The notes under the pieces are model-generated. The model did no database searches. It had not been told where the DNA came from and worked only from the letters and a program-made list of their open reading frames with translations. A DNA stretch of 24,237 nt from JBBRMG01 sp038230955 (GTDB taxonomy: Bacteria; Patescibacteriota; Doudnabacteria; UBA920). The stretch lies in contig JBBRMG010000016.1 in NCBI GenBank assembly GCA_038230955.1, positions 1 to 24,237 of the forward strand. The letters are read 5' to 3'. Below, piece by piece: positions 1-4,796 of this stretch. The first letter of the stretch is position 1. Each line of letters begins with the position of its first letter. The translations under genes and the position numbers were made by a program.

Positions 1-41
1 ATCTGGGGATGCGAGTTCTGAATTCTCATGACAGCGGCAGC

Positions 42-88
42 AAACAAAGAAACCCCGTACGCAGACCCTGAAAGGGTCGAGTGCGGGG
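42..88 (-). terminator. Second hairpin with T-rich tail (minus strand)
   Basis: Positions 53-60 pair with 81-88 over 8 bp (one G-T pair), and inside this 64-69 pairs with 73-78 around a GAA loop. Read on the minus strand the hairpin is followed by TTTCTTTGTTT (52-42), as in an intrinsic terminator. It lies directly downstream of the stronger terminator at 103-127, so the two may act as a tandem stop. It could instead be part of an unrelated structured RNA running off the window. Confidence 0.45.
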
Positions 89-102
89 AGTAGGTCATTA
101 AC

Positions 103-127
103 AAAAAACTCCCCAGTGGGGGAGTTT
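103..127 (-). terminator. Intrinsic terminator of the 158-906 minus-strand genes
   Basis: A 9-bp stem (106-114 with 119-127; ACTCCCC/GGGGAGT core, AGTG loop) is followed on the minus strand by a run of six T, partly within the stem. It sits 30 bases past the stop codon of the gene ending at 158, where a terminator for that transcript is expected. On the plus strand only a short TTT follows, so it acts mainly in the minus direction. Confidence 0.75.
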
Positions 128-157
128 AGAATAAAGATGATTTTTGTCAAGCAGGAC

Positions 158-610
158 TTAACGCTTCTTGGCAGTTTTCTTTGGTGCTTTTTTAGCTGTC
201 TTCTTAGGAGTAGCTTTCTTGTTTACTTTCACAGCGCGAGCTACAGACTTCTTGGCTTTTGGCACTACACGGCGCACAACTTTAGCGGCACCAGCCATTT
301 CAGCTTGGATAACATCCCAACTCTTCTTTAGTTCAGCGGTAGCCAAGGCCAATTCCGGAGCGCTGACTTGCTTCAGGCCTTTATAGTTTTTGGCCACTGT
401 GTCTACAACTTGGTTGTAAGTTGCTTTGGAAGCTTTTTCCACTTTGTGTAATTCTTTGACCACATCTTTTTGCATTTTGCCAGCCCAGGCTGTTACTTTT
501 TTGCGGTTTTTAGAATTTTTTCCGGTCATCATATAGACACCAGCTGCGGCTGCGGCTAAAGCGGCAATGCCGCCACCAATTGCCATGGCTTGTTTTTGAG
601 TTTTCTTCAT
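158..610 (-). CDS. Membrane-anchored protein with histone H1-like basic tail
   Basis: The 150-residue product has three parts. Residues 9-27 form a Gly/Ala-rich hydrophobic segment, likely one membrane helix, and are followed by a basic stretch (KNSKNRKK), as in YtxH-like small proteins. Residues 35-105 are predicted helical and charged. Residues 112-150 are almost entirely Lys, Ala, Pro, Arg and Thr, with PKKTAKKAPKKTAKK-type repeats like the tail of histone H1 or of actinobacterial HupB. Such tails bind nucleic acid non-specifically. Tethering the nucleoid or another polyanion at the membrane is an inference. It starts 14 bases after the stop of the upstream small membrane protein gene and shares its promoter at 913-921. 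No Shine-Dalgarno precedes the ATG. Low-complexity composition prevents a firm family assignment. Confidence 0.8.
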   Translation of the reverse strand: MKKTQKQAMAIGGGIAALAAAAAGVYMMTGKNSKNRKKVTAWAGKMQKDVVKELHKVEKASKATYNQVVDTVAKNYKGLKQVSAPELALATAELKKSWDVIQAEMAGAAKVVRRVVPKAKKSVARAVKVNKKATPKKTAKKAPKKTAKKR

Positions 611-624
611 AGTTTTGTGGTTAA

Positions 625-906
625 TTATTTTTTCTTATCTTTGGATGAAAAGCTATGCTTGGCCAGCTTTCCCAAGAAACCAGCAAACGCCCCCATACTG
701 AACCCTTTTTGTTTAATGTTATTCCTTAATTCCATGACGTCGTCTCTAATTACTTCGCTAGCAAATTCGGCCGTTCGGACAATCCGTTTTACCGCCCGAA
801 ATATTGTAATTAAATAAATGGTACCGATAGCCAACAGCACTGTAATCACTATTACAGCAGCGGCTGTTATGGTAAAAAATATTCGTACTAAAGTATCGTG
901 TAGCAT
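625..906 (-). CDS. Small single-pass membrane protein, unknown function
   Basis: A 93-residue protein. Residues 8-35 form a long hydrophobic helix (TAAAVIVITVLLAIGTIYLI). An amphipathic charged helix follows (about 37-65), then a Gly/Phe segment, and the C-terminus is lysine-rich (SSKDKKK). The shape recalls DUF948-type small envelope proteins, but I do not recognise a family. It is the first gene of a two-gene transcript with the H1-tailed membrane protein; both have one N-terminal membrane helix and a basic end, so they may work together at the membrane. The ATG lies only 6 bases after an excellent extended -10 box, implying a leaderless mRNA. Confidence 0.8.
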   Translation of the reverse strand: MLHDTLVRIFFTITAAAVIVITVLLAIGTIYLITIFRAVKRIVRTAEFASEVIRDDVMELRNNIKQKGFSMGAFAGFLGKLAKHSFSSKDKKK

Positions 907-912
907 GTTTAA

Positions 913-921
913 ATTATAGCA
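913..921 (-). promoter_or_regulatory. Extended -10 promoter, leaderless start of gene at 906
   Basis: The minus strand reads TGCTATAAT, a perfect extended -10 element. Its last base is separated by 6 nt from the ATG at 906, so transcription should begin at or next to the start codon. No convincing TTGACA-like -35 is seen 17 bp upstream. Confidence 0.75.
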
Positions 922-930
922 CAGTCATGA

Positions 931-1476
931 TTATTTGTTGTATTTCTGGAGCACTTCTTGCAGTACCGTCTGGTATTGTTTGCGGATAGTGTCATCTTTG
1001 CCCACTTCAATTACTTCATCGTTAATCTTTGTAGCCGCCGCTGTCCAGTTATACGAGCCGGACACGTACCCATTATCTGTGACTACAGTTTTCATATGCA
1101 TAATACCGGAATGATATTGTACTGATATGGGGATACCATACTTGCGCAGTTCGTCTATGATTTTGCGTTGCGCTGGCAAATTGGCGTATTGATCCTTATC
1201 GGTTAGCCCTTGCACGTCTAGCCCCCGATATTTCGCAGCGAGGAGCGCATCTTTAATGTCCTCACGAGTAAAAGTATAGACGGCAAAATAAACGAATTTA
1301 TCAGCTGCCTGGATAGTATCAATTACTTTTTGGTTAGCCTCAACGTCATGGTTATAATAGACGTGGATGTCACGCTCACGTGCCGGTTTCCATTTGAAGC
1401 TGTAATAGAACTGTCCGCACAGGGCTATTAGTATTATTATGATGCCTAAATAAACACCCTCTCTAGTTAGTTTCAT
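931..1476 (-). CDS. Secreted or anchored PLD-family nuclease (Nuc-like)
   Basis: This 181-residue protein carries a single phospholipase D-type HKD motif: H127-x-K129-x4-D134 (HMKTVVTD), followed by GSYNWT (140-145) and the NDE turn near 152. A single HKD per chain and this length fit the Nuc/EndA-type endonucleases, which dimerise to form one active site that cuts phosphodiester bonds in DNA or RNA through a phosphohistidine. Residues 8-27 are a hydrophobic N-terminal segment (signal anchor), so the enzyme should act outside the membrane. In a nutrient-scavenging organism a role in degrading external DNA or in DNA uptake is reasonable but inferred. It lies 24 bases from the neighbouring promoter at 913-921 and probably has its own transcript. 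No clear promoter or Shine-Dalgarno was found before the ATG. Confidence 0.85.
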   Translation of the reverse strand: MKLTREGVYLGIIIILIALCGQFYYSFKWKPARERDIHVYYNHDVEANQKVIDTIQAADKFVYFAVYTFTREDIKDALLAAKYRGLDVQGLTDKDQYANLPAQRKIIDELRKYGIPISVQYHSGIMHMKTVVTDNGYVSGSYNWTAAATKINDEVIEVGKDDTIRKQYQTVLQEVLQKYNK

Positions 1477-1537
1477 ATATTAAAATGAAGAATAGTTAAA
1501 GATATTGACAAGAGCAACCTGGAGCAGAAAAACGGTT

Positions 1538-1972
1538 TCAGCTCGTTGCCTGTCGAATTTCTTTGTCTGAGTCGCGGTTTTTTAAGTATTCCCGTTTGTC
1601 GGCCTTTTTGCGACCCCGGCCAACCCCAATACGCAACTTTATTAATCCGCTACGCCCTTCGTAGATTTCTAGCGGTATGACTGTTAACCCTTTTTCTTTA
1701 CCCAGCAAAGAATCGATCTCCGATTTTTTTAACAATAGTTGTCGGCTATGAGTGGGGTTGTAGTCTTCTGTTGGTGCATATTTGTATGGTCCAATGTGGC
1801 AGGCGACTAGAGTAACACTGCCAGGATTGATAGTGACGTAACTGCCGTTCATAGAAACATTGCCTGCTTTTACAGATTTAACTTCGCGTCCTTCCAATAC
1901 TAAACCGGCATCAAAGGTGTCTTTGATGTCATAGTCGAAAAGTGCTCGTTTGTTCTTAGCTAATGATTTCAT
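1538..1972 (-). CDS. smpB: SsrA-binding protein SmpB
   Basis: SmpB binds the tRNA-like domain of tmRNA and delivers it to stalled ribosomes for trans-translation. The 144-residue length is normal. Family hallmarks are visible in order: the N-terminal KNKRALFDYDI with DTFDAGLVLEGREVKSVKAG (residues about 6-37), the NGSYV strand, GPYKYAPTEDYNP with the following basic HSRQLLLKKSEI, the VIPLEIYEGRSGLIKLRIGVGRGRK core and the basic C-terminal tail. That tail (KKADKREYLKNRD) enters the mRNA channel in known structures. The tmRNA gene itself is not in the window. An extended -10 box ends 6 nt before the ATG, so the message is probably leaderless. The promoter region is shared, divergently, with the gene starting at 2094. 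Confidence 0.97.
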   Translation of the reverse strand: MKSLAKNKRALFDYDIKDTFDAGLVLEGREVKSVKAGNVSMNGSYVTINPGSVTLVACHIGPYKYAPTEDYNPTHSRQLLLKKSEIDSLLGKEKGLTVIPLEIYEGRSGLIKLRIGVGRGRKKADKREYLKNRDSDKEIRQATS

Positions 1973-1978
1973 ATCGAT

Positions 1979-1987
1979 ATTGTAACA
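1979..1987 (-). promoter_or_regulatory. Extended -10 promoter of smpB
   Basis: The minus strand reads TGTTACAAT; the -10 hexamer TACAAT ends 6 nt before the smpB ATG at 1972. The spacing implies a leaderless transcript. It lies back to back with the plus-strand TTGACA at 1991. Confidence 0.6.
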
Positions 1988-1990
1988 TTA

Positions 1991-2019
1991 TTGACAAAAT
2001 TGATAAAATGCGCTATAGT
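1991..2019 (+). promoter_or_regulatory. Sigma-70-type promoter TTGACA-17-TATAGT
   Basis: A perfect -35 (TTGACA, 1991-1996) and TATAGT (2014-2019) are spaced by exactly 17 bp. The TG of an extended -10 is absent. The transcript would start near 2026, giving a leader of about 68 nt before the ATG at 2094. This differs from the extended -10, leaderless promoters of most neighbours. Confidence 0.8.
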
Positions 2020-2081
2020 GTGCGAGTTGAAGTTCACATAGTTGAGTCCAAAGGTGAGTGCATAGTTTGAATCTCAGGTAT

Positions 2082-2087
2082 AGGAGG
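2082..2087 (+). promoter_or_regulatory. Perfect Shine-Dalgarno AGGAGG deciding the 2094 start
   Basis: AGGAGG is placed 6 nt before ATG 2094. It decides this start over the in-frame upstream GTG at 2058. It is one of only two strong ribosome binding sites in the window. Confidence 0.85.
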
Positions 2088-2093
2088 AATTGT

Positions 2094-2537
2094 ATGAATT
2101 TAAATTCAGAACCTAGTATTCGAAAAAGCTTAGGTAGGACCACGGCCAAGGAACAGTTGAACCTTTGTCATGACGTTCTACCGAATGTCGGCCCAATTCT
2201 TGAAAAAATCGAGGATTTTGGGATGGGTATAATATCGTTTCAGCTTGGAGGCATTGTTGTCGACAAGTTCGGCAGTGGCATCCAATTCGTGGTATTGCCC
2301 GGCGTGATTGACACCGTGTTTATCACAGTGAATAGTTTGCTTGGTCCGGCAGTGACTTATCACAATGACCTGTTAGGCAGAGAGGTGACCGTTAGAGTGC
2401 CTGGCAGACAGGTCATAACGGTACGGGTAGGCCGCGAATATGTGGCCGATCTAATTGATGAGATCGAGCATTCGCTCCATCTCAAGTTGCGTGAAATCCC
2501 GCCGGTGGACAATCTTCCCCCTATGCGGATATTATGA
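2094..2537 (+). CDS. Unrecognised 147-residue soluble protein
   Basis: I do not recognise this protein. The N-terminal third is polar and helical. The middle (about residues 40-85) is rich in Gly, Val, Ile and Phe in alternating strand-like patterns (GGIVVDKFGSGIQFVVLPGV). The C-terminal half has a short Val-rich repeat-like segment (EVTVRVPGRQVITVRVG, residues about 96-112), then an acidic helix and a Pro-rich end. It has no signal peptide and only one Cys, so it is probably a cytoplasmic alpha/beta protein. It is a self-contained unit: canonical promoter, 68-nt leader, AGGAGG and a strong terminator at 2558-2602. These signals differ from those of its neighbours and resemble only the M48 protease gene at 21713, which may mean transfer or a separate expression class. 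Confidence 0.75.
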   Translation: MNLNSEPSIRKSLGRTTAKEQLNLCHDVLPNVGPILEKIEDFGMGIISFQLGGIVVDKFGSGIQFVVLPGVIDTVFITVNSLLGPAVTYHNDLLGREVTVRVPGRQVITVRVGREYVADLIDEIEHSLHLKLREIPPVDNLPPMRIL

Positions 2538-2557
2538 CCAACATTTGGTCCAGTTTT

Positions 2558-2602
2558 GAGCAGTACGTTTTATCACAGGATAAAACTACTGCTCTTTCTT
2601 TT
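2558..2602 (+). terminator. Strong intrinsic terminator of the 2094 gene
   Basis: GAGCAGTA-C-GTTTTATC pairs with GATAAAAC-TACTGCTC (2558-2594): a 16-bp stem with one bulged C and an ACAG loop, followed by TTTCTTTTT. It overlaps the 3' end of the convergent minus-strand gene (stop at 2586-2588). On the minus strand no T-run follows, so it is one-directional. Confidence 0.9.
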
Positions 2603-2708
2603 TGTCTTTTCTCAAGCTCTTTAAAATAAAAATGCCGCGAACTGTTTGGAATAAAGAATATGAAAGTATTGCAATAGCAATAATCTGTACTATCGGATTA
2701 GATATCAT
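2586..2708 (-). CDS. Tiny membrane protein (40 aa), overlaps upstream gene
   Basis: The predicted product begins MISNPIVQIIAIAILSY. It has one membrane helix (about residues 5-25), then a strongly basic tail (LKSLRKDKKKEQ), giving an N-out/C-in orientation by the positive-inside rule. The chosen ATG (2706-2708) lies inside the last codons of the gene at 2698-2922, an 11-nt overlap that suggests translational coupling. A longer in-frame start at 2774 exists but would overlap the upstream gene far more and adds no recognisable sequence. Function is unknown. A pair of tiny membrane proteins, one with a coiled coil and one with a basic tail, superficially resembles holin/anti-holin modules, but no phage gene is nearby. 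Confidence 0.55.
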   Translation of the reverse strand: MISNPIVQIIAIAILSYSLFQTVRGIFILKSLRKDKKKEQ

Positions 2709-2922
2709 GACTTTTGGTATTAAGAAAGTGCTCCCATAGAGCGTTGACTTTTGGTTTAATATCAGCAACGTCAATTGCTAAAGCATGGAATTTGTTATCC
2801 AAGGTTTCGATTTTTTTGGTAATAGTTTTGATGTCGTCTGATATTTTTTTTAAGTAGTAACCAATACCACCCATAAGTGCCATAAGTAAAATACTAATGA
2901 TTTCCATAGATAAGTTATTCAT
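2698..2922 (-). CDS. Small membrane protein with coiled coil (74 aa)
   Basis: Residues 5-24 form a membrane helix (MEIISILLMALMGGIGYYL). It is followed by a heptad-like helix (about residues 25-65: KKISDDIKTITKKIETLDNK), suggesting oligomerisation through a coiled coil. The layout recalls XhlA-type hemolysin/holin-associated proteins, but similarity is by shape only. The start is supported by TGCTAAGGT ending 6 nt upstream of the ATG, matching the leaderless pattern elsewhere in the window. It is cotranscribed with the 40-residue membrane protein that overlaps its end. Confidence 0.65.
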   Translation of the reverse strand: MNNLSMEIISILLMALMGGIGYYLKKISDDIKTITKKIETLDNKFHALAIDVADIKPKVNALWEHFLNTKSHDI

Positions 2923-2928
2923 GATTTA

Positions 2929-2937
2929 ACCTTAGCA
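2929..2937 (-). promoter_or_regulatory. Possible extended -10 of the 2922 gene
   Basis: The minus strand reads TGCTAAGGT. The TG is intact and the -10 hexamer is imperfect. It ends 6 nt before the ATG at 2922, the same spacing as in the better promoters at 913 and 1979. Confidence 0.4.
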
Positions 2938-3022
2938 CATCGAACATTAAAAACCGCTAAAGAAAATATAAAGTCTTTCTAAAATCCCTAGGTAAAAGCG
3001 GCATCCTGATAAGCCTTATTTA

Positions 3023-3031
3023 TGGTATAAT
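3023..3031 (+). promoter_or_regulatory. Extended -10 promoter of the argS operon
   Basis: TGGTATAAT ends 8 nt before the argS ATG at 3040. There is no good -35. Transcription should start at or within a base or two of the start codon, giving a leaderless first gene. Confidence 0.8.
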
Positions 3032-3039
3032 TATTCGGT

Positions 3040-4782
3040 ATGAAACAGTATATTTCTGAACTTTTAAGCCAAGCTGTAGAGGAAATTTCTCCTAACGAGG
3101 GAGCTCAAATTATAGCTACTTCGACCTTTGATGTGTCCGCTCCTAAACCAGGTTTTGGTGATTACGCTTCCAATGCTGCTATGGTTCTATTTAAGCAGTT
3201 TGAAAAAGCTCCTGCTAGTAACCCACCAGCTTTGGCTGCAATGTTAGCCGAAGTATGCAAGAAGCACGATCACCAACAAACTTTTTCGAGTATTGAATCC
3301 GCTGCCGGTTTTATTAATTTTACTTTAAGTCCCGAGTTTCTTGATCGCAAATTATACGAAGTAATAGAACAGGGGGATGCTTATGGTAGCTCTAATTTCG
3401 GCGAGAACCAAACGGTAATAATAGAGTACTTCCAAAATAATATCGCTAAGCCCCCGCACGTAGGTCATCTAAGATCTGCTGTGGTGGGCGATGCCCTAAT
3501 GAGAATTTTTAGGTTTGCGGGGTTCAAAGCCATTTCCGACACTCACGTTGGTGATTGGGGCACGCAGTTTGGGATATTGCTATACGCTTACAAGACAATG
3601 GGCGACAAGACATTAGTTGAAAAAGATCCAGTAGTGGAATTGAATAAATTATACGTGGCAATGTCAGCTAAAATTGAAACTGAGCCAGCACTGCGCGACA
3701 ATGGCAAAGCCGAGTTCAAGAAACTAGAGCAAGGGAATGCTGAAAATCGGGCGCTGTGGCAATGGTTCATTGAGGTGTCGTTGGCTGACTTTGAACGATA
3801 CCGCATACTGCTAGGATTATTGCCGTTTGACCTGAACTTAGGGGAAAGTTTTTACGAAGATAAAATGGCTGCTGTGTTAGCAGAGCTGACAAGCAAAGAT
3901 TTGGTGCAAACTGGAGAGACGGGTGAACTTTATGTTGACTTGGAAGAACAGGGGTTAGGTCGATGTATTTTAGTAAAAAGCGATGGTGCAACCACTTATC
4001 ATTTACGCGACTTTGCGACTTACAAATATCGCAAAGACGAATTCAATTTTTATCGTAATACTTATGTGGTAGACAATCGCCAATCTCATCACTTCGCTCA
4101 GCTGTTTCGCATTATGGAAATGGCCGGGTACCCGGCTGAGACCGACAGTGTGCATATTGATCTGGGCTTCATGAGTTTGCCCGAGGGGCCGATTTCTACT
4201 CGCAAGGGCACAATTATTTCTTTGGAAAATTTAGTGGCCGAAGCCGAGAAGCGCTCCCTGGCTATCATAGAACAAAAAAACCCGGAGTTGCCGAATAAAC
4301 AAGTGATTGCTTCCCAAGTAGCCCGCGCTGCTATAAAATATTTTGACTTGTCCCATAACCGCCGTACAGAATTTGTGTTTACTTGGGACAAAGCTCTCAG
4401 CTTTGAAGGTAATACCGGACCGTATTTGCAATATGCCCATGCTCGCATTTATGGAATCTTGCGGAAAGTCGGAACGACGGTCAAAGAGCATGGTTCAACA
4501 GAGATGGTGGCATTGCAAGCTCAGGAATTGGCGGTGCTTCGTAAGCTCAATGCTTTTCCGGAAATTCTAGAACGAGTAACGGAAGAGTATCTCCCCAATT
4601 ATCTTTGTCAGTATCTGTTTGAGCTTTCGCAAACTCTCAACACTTTTTATGAAGCCTGTCCAGTGTCGCAGGAACCGGATGAACAAATTAAACAACAGCG
4701 TATTGCCTTAGTTACAGCCACTGCGCAGATTATAAAGAATGGTCTTAGACTCTTGGGCATAGATGCTCCCGAAGAAATGTAA
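3040..4782 (+). CDS. argS: Arginyl-tRNA synthetase
   Basis: ArgRS charges tRNA-Arg with arginine using ATP. The 580-residue class I enzyme shows the N-terminal Add-1 domain (about residues 1-110) and the active-site entry FQNNIAKPPHVGHLRS, with the HIGH motif present as H140-V-G-H143. The DTHVGDWGTQFG segment (about 168-179) is typical of ArgRS. The KMSKS position reads GPISTRKGT, a divergence common in this family, where the KMSKS lysine is often not conserved. The C-terminal DALR anticodon-binding domain (about 450-580) ends with the usual LGIDAPEEM. ArgRS needs bound tRNA to activate arginine. It is the first gene of the operon with ileS 14 nt downstream, and starts at an ATG 8 nt after a -10 box. 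Confidence 0.98.
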   Translation: MKQYISELLSQAVEEISPNEGAQIIATSTFDVSAPKPGFGDYASNAAMVLFKQFEKAPASNPPALAAMLAEVCKKHDHQQTFSSIESAAGFINFTLSPEFLDRKLYEVIEQGDAYGSSNFGENQTVIIEYFQNNIAKPPHVGHLRSAVVGDALMRIFRFAGFKAISDTHVGDWGTQFGILLYAYKTMGDKTLVEKDPVVELNKLYVAMSAKIETEPALRDNGKAEFKKLEQGNAENRALWQWFIEVSLADFERYRILLGLLPFDLNLGESFYEDKMAAVLAELTSKDLVQTGETGELYVDLEEQGLGRCILVKSDGATTYHLRDFATYKYRKDEFNFYRNTYVVDNRQSHHFAQLFRIMEMAGYPAETDSVHIDLGFMSLPEGPISTRKGTIISLENLVAEAEKRSLAIIEQKNPELPNKQVIASQVARAAIKYFDLSHNRRTEFVFTWDKALSFEGNTGPYLQYAHARIYGILRKVGTTVKEHGSTEMVALQAQELAVLRKLNAFPEILERVTEEYLPNYLCQYLFELSQTLNTFYEACPVSQEPDEQIKQQRIALVTATAQIIKNGLRLLGIDAPEEM

Positions 4783-4796
4783 GTAATAATAATTGT

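Noticed and set aside
1..93. C-terminal end of a plus-strand gene (frame ending TGA 19-21) followed by a 21-codon frame (28-93)
   Set aside because: Only six codons of the first are visible and the second is built largely from hairpin sequence; neither can be supported.
1..100. tmRNA fragment: GCAGCAAACAAAGAA looks like the start of a tmRNA tag, with smpB nearby
   Set aside because: The frame does not end in a typical tag (no ALAA-like end; the stop comes only at TAG 91-93), no tRNA-like 3' half with a T-loop and CCA follows, and the next structures are minus-strand terminators.
2178..2363. Antisense reading frame of 61 codons inside the 2094 gene
   Set aside because: No promoter, Shine-Dalgarno or family features; it is a shadow of the plus-strand gene, which has all its signals.
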